A DNA stretch of 10,166 nucleotides from Mycobacterium sp. GTDB lineage: Bacteria > Actinomycetota > Actinomycetes > Mycobacteriales > Mycobacteriaceae. The DNA lies in the NCBI GenBank assembly GCA_018500005.2, contig JAHBAP020000591.1:1-10166 (forward strand), given 5' to 3'. The notes under the pieces were generated by a model. The model was not told the DNA's origin. It was given only the letters and a program-made list of their open reading frames with translations, and did not search any database. Each line of letters begins with the position of its first letter. Position 1 is the first letter of the stretch. Positions 1-8,416 of this stretch are shown here, piece by piece. The position numbers were made by a program, and so were the translations under genes.

Positions 1-2000
1 CTCCTGACCAGAGCGGCGCACCCGGGGACGATGACCGGACAGTCCGCATGCCGCAGGCCGGTTCGGGCCGAGCGCCCTGGGAGCGCGCACACGTCCCCAG
101 CGAGCCGACCGGCACCCACAGCGAGGGTGTGGCGGCCGCCGAACCGAACGCCCAGGGCCCCGGCGACCCCACGGTCACCCCCGTCCCCCGCCGCAGCGTC
201 GACGTGACCCCGGCCGGCGCGGACGTCACCGTCCCGATCGCCATCCCCGACGAGATCCCCGACTTGGGCGCGCTGGCGCGGGGCCGTGCGCAGATGGCCG
301 ACCGGGTCCCGCCGCCGAATGGGCCCATGCCGACGGCGCCGACCCACGCCGCCTCTCCCGGCGGCCCTCGTCGCCGCCGGGGCCTGCTGCTGGCCCGGGT
401 TGCAGCCGCCCTGATCGCGGTAACCGCCCTGGCGATGACCGGTGCCGCCTGGCAGTGGCAGTCGGCGAAGAACAAACTGCTCAACACCATCGCGGCGCTG
501 GACCCGAACTCCAGCGACATCCGTGACCCCAATGCCCAGTCCGGTGACGAGAACTTCCTCATCGTCGGAACCGACAGTCGCCTGGGCGCCAACGCCGAAG
601 TCGGCGCCGGTGACACCAGCATCGTGGAGGGCGCCCGCGCCGACACCATCATGCTGGTGAACATCCCGGCCAGCAGGAAGCGGGTTGTTGCAGTCTCCTT
701 CCCCCGCGACCTTGCTATCACCCCGATGAACTGCCAGGCCTGGGACCCCGCATCCGGCAAGTACGGCCCGGTCTACGACCAGAACACCGGCGAGTGGAGC
801 GACAACGAACGCCCCACCACCACGAAGCTCAACTCCGCCTACTCCCTGGGTGGCCCCAAGTGCTTGGTGAAGGTGATCCAGAAGATCTCCGGCCTGGCCA
901 TCAACCGCTTCATGGCGGTGGACTTCACCGGCTTCGAGAGAATGGTCGACGCGGTCGGGGGGGTCGAGGTGTGCAGCACGACTCCCCTGGAGGACGCCGA
1001 ACTCGGCACGGTCCTCGCGACGGCCGGCCGGCAGAAGATCGACGGGCGCACCGCGCTGAATTATGTGCGTGCCCGGTCGGTCTCCAGCGAGCACAACGGC
1101 GACTACGGCCGGATCAAACGCCAGCAGTTGTTCCTGTCCTCACTGCTGCGATCGATCATCTCCTCGGAAACCCTGTTCGACCTCGACAGCCTCGACGAGG
1201 TCGTCAACACCTTCATCGACGACAGCTACGTCGACAACGTCCAGACCCGTGACCTGGTTCGCCTCGGCCAGTCGCTGCAGGGCATCAACGCCGGCCGGAT
1301 CACCTTCGTGACGATCCCCACCACCGGCCAAGCCGATGAGGAAGGCAACGAGGTCCCTCGTACCCAGGACGTACGGGCACTGTTCGACGCGATCATCGAC
1401 GACGAACCGCTGCCCGGGGAGAACGACCTCAACGAAACCCTCAGTCCGCGAACCGAAACCACCACGACCAACTCCTCCGAGTCGGAGGACTCGGCGACAT
1501 CCACTGGGACATCCACCGGGACGTCCACCGAGACGTCCGCCACCGAGGAGGCGACGGTGACGACGACCACCACCGAAGAGGTCAAGGCGGTGGCCGCCGA
1601 CCCCCGCGACGTCACCGTCCAGGTAGCCAACGCAACCGACCGCACCGGTCTGGCCGAGGCGGCCACCGAGGAGTTCGACATGTACGGCTTCGGGGTCTGG
1701 GAGCCGGACTACTACTCCGACTGGAGCAGCGTCTCCCGGACCACGGTGTATTACTCGCTGGGCAACGAACAGGCCGCCGCCACGGTCGCGGCCACGTTGC
1801 CGGGCGCCCAGGTCGAACGGATCAGCGGCCTCGGCGAGGTGGTCCAGGTGGTTCTTGGCCCCGACTTCTCGATGGTCAGGTACCCGCAGGCCAGCGGTAC
1901 CGCGCTGACCATGAGTGCAATCCACACCGGGGGAACCACCCCCACCCAACTCCCGTCGGATCTCACCGTGACCAACGGCGCCGACGTCCGGTGCGAGTAG
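1..2000 (+). CDS. LytR-CpsA-Psr (LCP) family protein with C-terminal LytR_C domain, 5'-partial
   Basis: LCP proteins are membrane-anchored phosphotransferases that attach polyprenyl-linked glycopolymers (in mycobacteria, arabinogalactan) to peptidoglycan outside the membrane. Numbering here is from the in-frame ATG at 48. A Pro/Ala-rich cytoplasmic segment (1-107) leads to an Arg cluster (108-111) and one transmembrane helix (about 113-137). The LCP domain follows (about 168-375) with GTDSR (174-178), RADT (197-200), SFPRDL (217-222), NYVRAR (338-343) and GRIKRQQ (354-360), which carry the Arg/Asp residues that bind the lipid pyrophosphate. A Thr/Ser/Glu linker (about 466-515) precedes a LytR_C domain (about 521-610). 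The frame stays open to the left edge of the window, so the true start probably lies just upstream and ATG 48 is probably internal. Position next to phoU matches Rv0822c of M. tuberculosis. The family is clear; which polymer it attaches is not. Confidence 0.9.
   Translation, partial: PDQSGAPGDDDRTVRMPQAGSGRAPWERAHVPSEPTGTHSEGVAAAEPNAQGPGDPTVTPVPRRSVDVTPAGADVTVPIAIPDEIPDLGALARGRAQMADRVPPPNGPMPTAPTHAASPGGPRRRRGLLLARVAAALIAVTALAMTGAAWQWQSAKNKLLNTIAALDPNSSDIRDPNAQSGDENFLIVGTDSRLGANAEVGAGDTSIVEGARADTIMLVNIPASRKRVVAVSFPRDLAITPMNCQAWDPASGKYGPVYDQNTGEWSDNERPTTTKLNSAYSLGGPKCLVKVIQKISGLAINRFMAVDFTGFERMVDAVGGVEVCSTTPLEDAELGTVLATAGRQKIDGRTALNYVRARSVSSEHNGDYGRIKRQQLFLSSLLRSIISSETLFDLDSLDEVVNTFIDDSYVDNVQTRDLVRLGQSLQGINAGRITFVTIPTTGQADEEGNEVPRTQDVRALFDAIIDDEPLPGENDLNETLSPRTETTTTNSSESEDSATSTGTSTGTSTETSATEEATVTTTTTEEVKAVAADPRDVTVQVANATDRTGLAEAATEEFDMYGFGVWEPDYYSDWSSVSRTTVYYSLGNEQAAATVAATLPGAQVERISGLGEVVQVVLGPDFSMVRYPQASGTALTMSAIHTGGTTPTQLPSDLTVTNGADVRCE
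1496..1543 (+). repeat. Four degenerate 12-bp tandem repeats in the LCP linker
   Basis: Units begin at 1496, 1508, 1520 and 1532 with the pattern GACRTCCACYGG, the last being the most diverged. They encode a Thr-Ser-Thr-Gly/Glu linker between the LCP and LytR_C domains. Being a multiple of three, copy-number changes would keep the frame and only alter linker length. Confidence 0.75.
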
Positions 2001-2053
2001 TAGTTTCAACGGCCGTTCAGGTCCTCGCCCGATTCCGGTCGCCGATCCGACAG

Positions 2054-2065
2054 TACGATTAGCAG
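2054..2065 (+). promoter_or_regulatory. Extended distance-matched -10 box for a leaderless phoU transcript
   Basis: TACGAT at 2054-2059 fits the mycobacterial TANNNT -10 consensus. Counting its last T as -7 puts +1 exactly on the A of the phoU ATG at 2066, which is the arrangement expected for a leaderless mRNA. No Shine-Dalgarno is seen before the ATG. No convincing -35 hexamer is seen. The 65-bp gap after the LCP gene otherwise shows no gene. Confidence 0.55.
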
Positions 2066-2731
2066 ATGCGCACGGCCTACCACGAGCAGCTTGTCGCCCT
2101 GAACAGGCAACTGGCGGAGATGTGCCGGCTGGCCGGTGTCGCCATGGAGCGGGCGACTCAGGCACTGCTGCAGGCCGATCTGGTTCTCGCCGAACAGGTG
2201 ATCGGCGACCACGAGCAGATCATCGCGTCCAGCGCCCGCGCCGAGGAGACCGCCTTCGTGTTGCTGGCTCTGCAGGCACCGGTGGCCGGGGATCTGCGGG
2301 CGATCGTCAGTTCCATCCAGATCGTCGCCGACGTCGAACGCATGGGCGCCTTGGCCCTACACGTAGCCAAGATCGCCCGCCGCCGTCACCCGCAGCACAC
2401 CCTGCCCGAAGAGGTGAACGGATATTTCGCCGAAATGGGCCGGCTGGCAGTGGATCTGGCTGACAGCGCCCGCGACGTCCTGGTGTCACGGGATCCGGAG
2501 AAGGCCCGGGAGATCCGGGAAGACGACGACGCGATGGACGACCTGCACCGCCACCTGTTCACCGTGATGATGGACCGCGAGTGGCGCCACGGGGTCGCGG
2601 CCGCCGTCGACGTGACGCTGCTGGGCCGCTTCTACGAACGTTTCGCCGACCACGCCGTGGAGATCTCCCGACGGGTGATCTTCCAGGTGACCGGGCAACT
2701 GCCGGTCGACGACGAGACCGCGACGCTCTGA
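2066..2731 (+). CDS. phoU: Phosphate signalling/transport regulator PhoU (PhoY2-like)
   Basis: PhoU is a cytoplasmic all-helical protein that links the Pst transporter to the phosphate-sensing two-component system (SenX3-RegX3 in mycobacteria) and holds signalling off when phosphate is plentiful. The 221-residue length is normal. Two PhoU repeats are visible: the first includes the segment around 76-104 with ERMG at 91-94, the second around 185-206 with ERFADH at 191-196. These are the E-x-x-x-D-type metal-binding helices; the first repeat has Ala at 95 where many PhoU proteins have Asp, and I recall the same in M. tuberculosis PhoY2. It is transcribed toward the pst operon rather than as its last gene, with only 6 bp between the stop codons. 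The start is supported by the leaderless-type -10 box. Identification is strong; phoU versus phoY2 is a naming choice. Confidence 0.93.
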   Translation: MRTAYHEQLVALNRQLAEMCRLAGVAMERATQALLQADLVLAEQVIGDHEQIIASSARAEETAFVLLALQAPVAGDLRAIVSSIQIVADVERMGALALHVAKIARRRHPQHTLPEEVNGYFAEMGRLAVDLADSARDVLVSRDPEKAREIREDDDAMDDLHRHLFTVMMDREWRHGVAAAVDVTLLGRFYERFADHAVEISRRVIFQVTGQLPVDDETATL

Positions 2732-2737
2732 CCAGCG

Positions 2738-3514
2738 CTACCCGAACCGGCCGGAGATGTAGTCCTCGGTCGCCTTCTGGGTGGGGTTGGAGAAGATCTT
2801 GCCGGTGTCGTCCATCTCGATCAGCCGACCCGGCTTGCCCGCCTCTTCGAGGTTGAGGAACGCCGTCTGATCGCTGACCCGGGCGGCCTGCTGCATGTTG
2901 TGCGTGACGATGACGATGGTGAAATCCCGCTTGAGTTCGGCGATGAGATCCTCGATCGCAAGCGTCGAGATCGGGTCCAAAGCAGAGCACGGCTCGTCCA
3001 TCAACAGCACATCGGGTGCGACGGCGATCGCCCGCGCGATGCACAACCGCTGCTGCTGACCGCCGGACAGACCGCCGCCGGGCTTGTCGAGCCGATCCTT
3101 GACCTCGTTCCACAGATTGGCTCCCCGCAGCGAGCGCTCGGTGGTCTCCTCGAGCAGCTTGCGGTTGCGCACGCCCTGCAGCTTCAGGCCGGCGACCACG
3201 TTGTCGCGAATCGACATGGTGGGGAACGGGTTCGGACGCTGAAACACCATGCCGATGGTCTTGCGTACGCCGACCGGATCGACGCCGGGACCGTAAATGT
3301 CCTCGCCGTCGAGGAGTACCGAGCCTTCGACTCGTGCTCCCGGGATCACTTCATGCATGCGGTTGAGGGTGCGCAGCACGGTGGACTTGCCGCACCCGGA
3401 GGGACCGATGAAGGCCGTCACGCTGCGCGGCGGGATCGCCATGGTGACATCGGCGACGGCTTTGAACGAGCCGTAGTAGATGTTGAGATCTTTGAGGTCG
3501 AGCCTTTTTGCCAT
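2738..3514 (-). CDS. pstB: Phosphate ABC transporter ATP-binding protein PstB
   Basis: PstB is the ATPase subunit that drives high-affinity phosphate import through the PstC-PstA channel on the cytoplasmic face. All nucleotide-binding elements are present in its 258 residues: Walker [10 protein letters not shown] (37-45), Q-loop Gln92, signature LSGGQQQR (149-156), Walker B LLMDEP (170-175), D-loop SALD (177-180) and H-loop His205. The [10 protein letters not shown] segment (206-215) is typical of PstB among ABC ATPases. The ATG is preceded by an AGGAC ribosome site (complement of 3522-3526) with 7-base spacing, which overlaps the pstA stop region; 10 bp separate the two genes. It is the last gene of pstSCAB here. 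The orthologue in M. tuberculosis at this locus is called phoT. Confidence 0.96.
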   Translation of the reverse strand: MAKRLDLKDLNIYYGSFKAVADVTMAIPPRSVTAFIGPSGCGKSTVLRTLNRMHEVIPGARVEGSVLLDGEDIYGPGVDPVGVRKTIGMVFQRPNPFPTMSIRDNVVAGLKLQGVRNRKLLEETTERSLRGANLWNEVKDRLDKPGGGLSGGQQQRLCIARAIAVAPDVLLMDEPCSALDPISTLAIEDLIAELKRDFTIVIVTHNMQQAARVSDQTAFLNLEEAGKPGRLIEMDDTGKIFSNPTQKATEDYISGRFG

Positions 3515-3524
3515 GGTGTGCGTC

Positions 3525-4454
3525 CTATACCTTTTTCGGGGAGAAGACCTTGGCGAGCAGACGAGCGCCGATGTTGAGCAGCGCGATCAGGACGATCAGC
3601 GTGAGCGCTGCGCCCCAAAGTCTTTCGGTGGGAACGGGATTGATACCGGCACCCGCCGACGTCTGGTCATACATCATTCCGGGCAGCGAGCCCATGAATC
3701 CGTCGAACATGTGGAAGTTCATCGCCTGGGAGTAGCCGACCAGGATCAGCAGCGGAGCGGTCTCGCCCATCACGCGCGCCAGGGCCAGCAGAATGCCGGT
3801 GACGATGCCGGACAGCGCGGTGGGGATGACGATGCGCAGAATGGTCTTCCATTTAGGCACGCCCAATGCGTAACTTGCTTCGCGGAGATCCATCGGGACG
3901 ATCCGGAGCATTTCCTCAGTGGCACGCACGATCACCGGGATCATCAGCAGCACCAGGGCCAGCGACACCGCGAAGCCCGATCGGCCGAATCCGAGGGTGG
4001 CGACCCAGAGGGCGTAAACGAATAACGCGGCGACGATGGAGGGGACGCCGGTGAGGATGTCCACCATGAAGGTGGTAAGTCTGCCCAGTCGCGAGCCGCC
4101 GCCGTACTCGACGAGGTAGATGCCGACCAGCACTCCGATCGGGATGGAGATCGCCGCGCAGACCAGCGCCTGCAGCAGGGTACCCACAAGGGCGTGGTAG
4201 GCACCGCCGCCTGGCGCGAAGGCGGTCATTCCGGCCTGGGAATTCGTCCACCAGGTTGCGTCCAGCAGCACCCGGAAGCCCTTGCTGACAACCGAATACA
4301 AAACCCAGACCAGCGGAACCACCGCGATGGCGACCGACAGGGTGACCAGTGCGGTCGCCAGTCCGTTGGTCAGTCGGCGGCGCCTGCTGACCGGGGCGAA
4401 GGTCGGCGACTTAGCGGACGTGTCGAGTGCCGTGGATTCGAGCACCGCGGACAT
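3525..4454 (-). CDS. pstA: Phosphate ABC transporter permease PstA
   Basis: PstA is one of the two membrane subunits of the phosphate channel. It has 309 residues: an N-terminal cytoplasmic tail with an Arg cluster (24-27), a first helix (about 32-54), then several hydrophobic segments (about 88-115, 128-157, 161-177, 211-240, 280-300). The ABC permease EAA-type loop runs from [10 protein letters not shown] (191-200) to VMGETAP (228-234) and contacts PstB. The same frame stays open much further upstream, but that stretch is a shadow of pstC; the ATG at 4454-4452 is chosen because AGGAAGG (complement of 4462-4468) lies 7 bases before it and because stop and start share one base (TGATG) with pstC, implying translational coupling. 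Clear assignment. Confidence 0.95.
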   Translation of the reverse strand: MSAVLESTALDTSAKSPTFAPVSRRRRLTNGLATALVTLSVAIAVVPLVWVLYSVVSKGFRVLLDATWWTNSQAGMTAFAPGGGAYHALVGTLLQALVCAAISIPIGVLVGIYLVEYGGGSRLGRLTTFMVDILTGVPSIVAALFVYALWVATLGFGRSGFAVSLALVLLMIPVIVRATEEMLRIVPMDLREASYALGVPKWKTILRIVIPTALSGIVTGILLALARVMGETAPLLILVGYSQAMNFHMFDGFMGSLPGMMYDQTSAGAGINPVPTERLWGAALTLIVLIALLNIGARLLAKVFSPKKV

Positions 4455-5518
4455 CAGGCCGCCTTCCTGGCCACCGCGGCGCGGGCGGCCGAGTTGACAA
4501 CGAAGGTCAGCAGGAACAGCACCAGGCCGGCGGCGATATAGGCGCCGGCCTTGTACTGATCGTTGAATTCCGCTGCGGCAGCGGCGATCTTGCTGGCGAA
4601 GGTGTAGCCGCCGTCGAACAGCGACCACCCGAACGCCTTCTGGGTGCCCCGCAGGATGATCAACAGGGCGATGGTCTCGCCCAGGGCGCGGCCCAGGCCG
4701 AGCATGGCCCCGCTGACGTAACCCGACATGCCGAAGGGCAGCACGGTGGTTTTCACCACCTCCCACCTGGTGGCCCCCAATGCAAGCGCCGCCTCGATCT
4801 GGCCCTTCGGCGTCTGGGCGAACACTTCGCGGGTCACCGCGGTGATGATCGGCAGGATCATCACCGCCAGCACGATGCCCGCCGTGAAAACCGTTCCGCC
4901 ACCGGACACCGAGGCATTGCCGGTGGAGAAAAGGAAGATCCAGCCCAGATGCTCGTTGAGCCACACGGCGAGCGGTTTGATCACCGGCGCAAGGACATAC
5001 AGGCCCCACACCCCGTAGATGATCGAGGGGACGGCGGCCAGCAGATCGACGGTGTAGGCCAGGGGGCCGGCCACCCGACGCGGTGCGTACTGGGTGAGGA
5101 AGATCGCGATGCCCAGGGCGATCGGCATCGCCAGCAGCAGCGCGAACAGCGACACGAACACCGTCACCTGCAGCATGTCGAATATGCCGAACTTCATGTT
5201 CGCGGTATCGGTGGTGACCCAATTTCCGCCGTAGGAAAGGAAATTGGCGTCGTTGCGGCTCAGCGCGGGGATCGCCCGCCAAACCAGGAATAGTCCGATC
5301 GCGGCGATCAGGGCGATGACGAGCAGCCCGGCGCCCTCCGCGAACGCCCGGAAGACCCGGTCACCGACCCGTCCCCGTCCTCGACCGGACGGGTCGGTGG
5401 GTATGGCCGGGCTCTCGGGGAACGGTGCAGCGACGACCGCGGCCGATCCGGCGTCAACCGGATCGGGCAGATCGTCGTTCACCGCCATACCGTCACCGAT
5501 ATTGCGTTCGATCGTCAC
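4454..5518 (-). CDS. pstC: Phosphate ABC transporter permease PstC
   Basis: PstC pairs with PstA to form the phosphate channel. Its 354 residues start with a roughly 55-residue polar tail, then a helix at about 62-84, a large periplasmic loop (about 86-112), and hydrophobic segments near 117-142, 157-180, 208-229, 263-290 and 325-345. The EAA-type loop is IEAALALGATRW (241-252) through GRALGETIA (276-284). Start is GTG (5518-5516), with a weak GGGA about 9 bases upstream; an ATG ten codons later (5488-5486) is a real alternative and would leave the domain intact. It lies 15 bp after pstS and its stop overlaps the pstA start. Function is clear; the exact start is not. Confidence 0.94.
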   Translation of the reverse strand: MTIERNIGDGMAVNDDLPDPVDAGSAAVVAAPFPESPAIPTDPSGRGRGRVGDRVFRAFAEGAGLLVIALIAAIGLFLVWRAIPALSRNDANFLSYGGNWVTTDTANMKFGIFDMLQVTVFVSLFALLLAMPIALGIAIFLTQYAPRRVAGPLAYTVDLLAAVPSIIYGVWGLYVLAPVIKPLAVWLNEHLGWIFLFSTGNASVSGGGTVFTAGIVLAVMILPIITAVTREVFAQTPKGQIEAALALGATRWEVVKTTVLPFGMSGYVSGAMLGLGRALGETIALLIILRGTQKAFGWSLFDGGYTFASKIAAAAAEFNDQYKAGAYIAAGLVLFLLTFVVNSAARAAVARKAA

Positions 5519-5533
5519 CGCTGTCGGTCCCGG

Positions 5534-6658
5534 TCACTGGATGGCATTGACGGCGGTCAGAAGTCGCTGCTTGAACGCATCCGGAAGTGGGATGTAACCG
5601 GCCGCAGACAGGCCGGCCTGGCCGTCGTTGGCCGCAACGGTCAGGAAGGACTTCACCGCGGCGGCGGTGTCGGCGGGGTATCCCTTGGAGCAGACGATCT
5701 CGTAGGTGGCCAGGACCAGTGGATAGGCGCCTGCTGTCGTGGTGCCGTAGATCGAGTTCAGATCCAGGGCAAGGTCATTGCCCTCCGCGACGAACTTAGC
5801 TCCCTCGATTGCCTTGCCGGCAGAGTCGTCGGTGAGTTCGACTGCCCCCGAACCGGTGTCGATCTGAGCCATCGGCAGACCGGCCTGGGTGACGAAGCCC
5901 TTCTCTACGTATCCGATGGCACCCGCGGTGGCCTGCACGGCCTGTACGACGCCGGCGGACTTCTGCGCCCCCTCACCTGCACCGCCCTGGAATTCCTTAC
6001 CGGCCCCCTTGGTCCAAGTCGCCGGGGCGGCGGTGGACAGGTACTTCTGGAAGTTGTCGGTGGTGCCGGAGGAGTCAGACCGGTAGATCGGGACGATCTT
6101 GGTATCGGGCAGCGTCACCCCCGCGTTGAGCGCGGCGATGGCCGGGTCGTTCCAGGCGCTGATCGCACCGGCGAAGATCTTGGCCAGCACGTCGGCGTTT
6201 AGGACGACCTTGTCCACCCCGGGCAGGTTGTAGGCCAGCGCGACGGGGCCGAACACCAGTGGCAGGTTCCAGGCCGGGTTGCCCCCGCATCGCTTGGCGG
6301 CTTCGACGGGCTGATCCTTGGACAGCGGCGAATCGGACCCGGCGAAGTCGACCTGGTTGGCGATGAACTGGTTGACGCCCGCGCCGGATCCGGTGGGGTT
6401 GTAGGCAAGATTCTTGCCGGGGCACTTCTGTCCCCATACCTGGTTGAACACCGCGATCGCGTTCTGCTGGGCCGTCGAGCCCTCCGCGCTGAGCGAGCTT
6501 TTGCCGCCGCAGTCCGACGCAGCCGACGAACTGCCGGTCGCCCCGGTGGATGGCGCGGCCGCATTGTTATCGCTGCCGCACGCGGTCAGGGCGGCGATCA
6601 TTGCCGCCGATGCGGCAATACCGAGTGCCTTGCCGGACATGGTCCCCGAAATAGTCAC
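5534..6658 (-). CDS. pstS: Phosphate ABC transporter substrate-binding lipoprotein PstS
   Basis: PstS captures phosphate outside the membrane and hands it to PstC-PstA. The 374-residue protein has a lipoprotein signal peptide ending in the lipobox LTAC, with Cys27 as the lipidated residue, then a low-complexity Ser/Ala/Gly spacer. Phosphate-contact motifs are SAEGST (57-62), GSDSPLS (107-113) and RSDSSGTTDNF (193-203). The GTG start (6658-6656) is favoured because AGGAAG (complement of 6667-6672) sits 8 bases upstream; ATG at codon 7 (6640-6638) would also keep the signal peptide but has poorer ribosome-site spacing. First gene of the pst operon, with a candidate Pho box upstream, so induction by phosphate starvation is expected. 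Confidence 0.95.
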   Translation of the reverse strand: MTISGTMSGKALGIAASAAMIAALTACGSDNNAAAPSTGATGSSSAASDCGGKSSLSAEGSTAQQNAIAVFNQVWGQKCPGKNLAYNPTGSGAGVNQFIANQVDFAGSDSPLSKDQPVEAAKRCGGNPAWNLPLVFGPVALAYNLPGVDKVVLNADVLAKIFAGAISAWNDPAIAALNAGVTLPDTKIVPIYRSDSSGTTDNFQKYLSTAAPATWTKGAGKEFQGGAGEGAQKSAGVVQAVQATAGAIGYVEKGFVTQAGLPMAQIDTGSGAVELTDDSAGKAIEGAKFVAEGNDLALDLNSIYGTTTAGAYPLVLATYEIVCSKGYPADTAAAVKSFLTVAANDGQAGLSAAGYIPLPDAFKQRLLTAVNAIQ

Positions 6659-6697
6659 TGTGCCTGCTTCCTCTTCGCGTCTTTGCTCTACAGGCGC

Positions 6698-6752
6698 AAG
6701 CTATGTGCGGAGGGTGGCCGGTTCGGAGATGGCCGGTGAACGTGGCGTGAAC
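6698..6752 (-). promoter_or_regulatory. pst operon promoter with candidate Pho box (RegX3-type direct repeat)
   Basis: Read on the minus strand, GTTCAC occurs twice in direct repeat with an 11-bp period (complements of 6747-6752 and 6736-6741), one helical turn apart, as in the direct-repeat operators reported for RegX3 in mycobacteria. A -10-like TAGCTT lies downstream (complement of 6698-6703), putting a start site near 6691 and the repeat at about -45 to -61, suitable for an activator. The expected -35 position (CCGAAC) is poor, as expected for an activated promoter. The -10 choice is less sure than the repeat. Confidence 0.6.
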
Positions 6753-6761
6753 AGCAGTCGG

Positions 6762-7661
6762 TCAGCCGGCTACGTAGCCGGTATCGATGCTGCACCTGCG
6801 GAAACCGAGCGACTCATAGGTCGTGATTGCCGCCACATTGTCCGATTCGACGTAGAGCATCACCTCGGATTCGGCACCAAGTCGTTCGGCGAGATACTCG
6901 AGGCCGCGCAACGTCAGGGTCCGGCCGAGTCCGCGGCCCTGAGCGCCGGGATCGACTCCGAGCACATATACCTCCCCCACGACCTCGCCCAACATGTCGT
7001 CGTGCACTTTGGTCCAGTGGAACCCGCACAACGTGCCGGTGTCGTCATCGAAGGCGAGGAATAACCCAGCCGGGTCGAACCACGGTGCGGAGATCCGGTC
7101 GGCGATGTCCCGGTCGGTCCAGCCGCCCTGCTCCGGGTGCCAGGAGAACGCCGCATTGTTGACCCGCAGCAATTCGGCGTCGGCTCCACTGTGGTATCTG
7201 GAAATACTGTGGTAAGACTTGATCGAAACACCCTGCGGCACAGCTGCTCTCGGGATTTCACTTAGCGGGCGTCGCATCTGGATCAGCTCACGGGCGGCCC
7301 GCAGATGCAGCGTGGCCGCCATCGCCTTCGCTGCCGGCAGGGTGCCGTGCGCCCAGAATCGCACGGAATCACCGCCGCGCTCCAGTGCTGCGGTAACCAA
7401 CGACGCACCGACACCGCGGCGACGAAAAGCGGGGTGCACCGCCAGTTCGGCGGTGCCGTCCGGGGCCAGGTTCAGGTAGCCGGTCAGAACGCCGTGCTCG
7501 TCGGGGACGAGCAAATGTTCGGCACGCGCACCGTCGAGATTGCGCAGCACCTGTTCACCGACCGGGGCCACCCCGTCGGCCCGTTCGACGTCGGTGAGAA
7601 GCGCTCGGACAACGTCCCGTTCAGCCGGCGACAGGCTCGGGCGCCACCGGTGTGCGGTCAC
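6762..7661 (-). CDS. mshD: Mycothiol synthase MshD (tandem GNAT acetyltransferase)
   Basis: MshD performs the last step of mycothiol synthesis, acetylating the cysteine amine of Cys-GlcN-Ins with acetyl-CoA to give mycothiol, the main low-molecular-weight thiol of actinobacteria. The 299 residues contain two GNAT domains. The N-terminal one has [16 protein letters not shown] (73-88) and the C-terminal one [19 protein letters not shown] (233-251), the acetyl-CoA pyrophosphate loops. [14 protein letters not shown] (168-181) and the tail [12 protein letters not shown] (285-296) are typical of MshD. The GTG start overlaps the glnR stop in the tetramer GTGA, so it is probably translated by coupling with glnR. 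Slightly shorter than M. tuberculosis MshD. Assignment is strong. Confidence 0.95.
   Translation of the reverse strand: MTAHRWRPSLSPAERDVVRALLTDVERADGVAPVGEQVLRNLDGARAEHLLVPDEHGVLTGYLNLAPDGTAELAVHPAFRRRGVGASLVTAALERGGDSVRFWAHGTLPAAKAMAATLHLRAARELIQMRRPLSEIPRAAVPQGVSIKSYHSISRYHSGADAELLRVNNAAFSWHPEQGGWTDRDIADRISAPWFDPAGLFLAFDDDTGTLCGFHWTKVHDDMLGEVVGEVYVLGVDPGAQGRGLGRTLTLRGLEYLAERLGAESEVMLYVESDNVAAITTYESLGFRRCSIDTGYVAG
6766..6781 (-). terminator. Palindrome at the end of mshD, possible terminator hairpin
   Basis: A perfect 16-bp palindrome (CCGGCTACGTAGCCGG) covers the last codons of mshD and ends just before its stop. As RNA it can form a 6-bp stem with an ACGT loop. No U-tract follows, so it is at best a non-canonical terminator, or simply codon coincidence (Gly-Tyr-Val-Ala-Gly). 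Confidence 0.3.
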
Positions 7662-8410
7662 TGACCGGACAGCGATGCCGACACGGTGTCGACCTGCACA
7701 TCGTCGGCGTCGATCGACTCACCGTCCGCGGCGGCGCGGCCGCGCGCCGGACGGACGGCTTTGTAACCGACATTGCGCACCGTCCCGATCAGCGCCTCGT
7801 ACTCCGGGCCGAGCTTTGCCCGCAACCGCCGGACGTGGACGTCCACCGTGCGGGTGCCGCCGAAGAAGTCATAGCCCCAGACCTCCTGCAGCAGTTGGGC
7901 GCGGGTGAACACCCGGCCGGCGTGCTGGGCGAGGTATTTCAGGAGTTCGAATTCCTTGTACGTCAGGTCCAGCGGCCGGCCCCGCAACCGGGCGGTGTAG
8001 GTGCCCTCGTCGATGGTCAGTTCCCCGAGGCTGACCGTACCGGCGCTTTCCTGGTCGCTGAGTCCGCCGCAGCGGCCGATCAGCAGACGTAACCGGGCGT
8101 CGATCTCGGCAGGCCCGGTACCCGGGAGCAGGATCTCGTCGATCCCCCATCCGACGTTGACGGCCACCAGGCCGCCCTCGTTGACCACTGCCACGACCGG
8201 CACCGACGCACCGGTGGTGCCCAGCAGCCGGCACAGTCCCCGCGCGGCAGCCAAATCCGCGCGCGCATCCACGATGGCGATGTCGGCCGACCCGGCTTCC
8301 AACAGCGATGCCACCTCCATCGGCGCCGGGCGCACGGTGTGCGCCAACAACGCCAACGAGGGCAGCACCGACTCCGGGTCGGGGTCGGCGGTGAGCAGTA
8401 GCAGGTCCAA
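7658..8410 (-). CDS. glnR: GlnR-type orphan OmpR-family response regulator
   Basis: GlnR is the global activator of nitrogen-assimilation genes in mycobacteria (MSMEG_5784/Rv0818 type) and has no partner kinase. Numbering from the GTG at 8434, an atypical receiver (about 9-120) keeps the central Asp56 in IVDARADL but lacks the usual full acidic pocket, and a winged-helix domain (about 135-228) contains [12 protein letters not shown] (157-168), [16 protein letters not shown] (194-209) and IGTVRNVGY (216-224). I place the start at the TTG at 8410-8408 (250 aa): AGGAG (complement of 8417-8421) lies 6 bases upstream and the product would begin Met-Asp-Leu-Leu-Leu-Leu-Thr, close to the M. tuberculosis N-terminus as I recall it. 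GTG 8434 overlaps a probable -10 box, so it is unlikely. Overlaps mshD by 4 bases. Confidence 0.9.
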   Translation of the reverse strand: MDLLLLTADPDPESVLPSLALLAHTVRPAPMEVASLLEAGSADIAIVDARADLAAARGLCRLLGTTGASVPVVAVVNEGGLVAVNVGWGIDEILLPGTGPAEIDARLRLLIGRCGGLSDQESAGTVSLGELTIDEGTYTARLRGRPLDLTYKEFELLKYLAQHAGRVFTRAQLLQEVWGYDFFGGTRTVDVHVRRLRAKLGPEYEALIGTVRNVGYKAVRPARGRAAADGESIDADDVQVDTVSASLSGQ

Positions 8411-8416
8411 CAAACT

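Noticed and set aside
1140..2165. Minus-strand open frame of 341 codons opposite the LCP gene
   Set aside because: Gly/Arg-rich shadow of the LCP and phoU coding sequence.
2720..2745. Short CGCT/AGCG hairpin between phoU and pstB as a bidirectional terminator
   Set aside because: Only 4 bp of stem and no U-tract on either side; too weak to annotate.
3503..3540. T-rich runs near the pstA-pstB junction as a terminator
   Set aside because: No stem precedes either run, and a break between pstA and pstB would make little sense in this operon.
4455..5282. Upstream extension of pstA in the same frame
   Set aside because: This stretch is pstC in another frame; the ATG at 4454 has a good ribosome site and overlaps the pstC stop as expected for an operon.
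4427..5293. Plus-strand open frame of 288 codons opposite pstC/pstA
   Set aside because: Gln/His/Arg-rich antisense translation of transmembrane genes with no start signal; a shadow frame.
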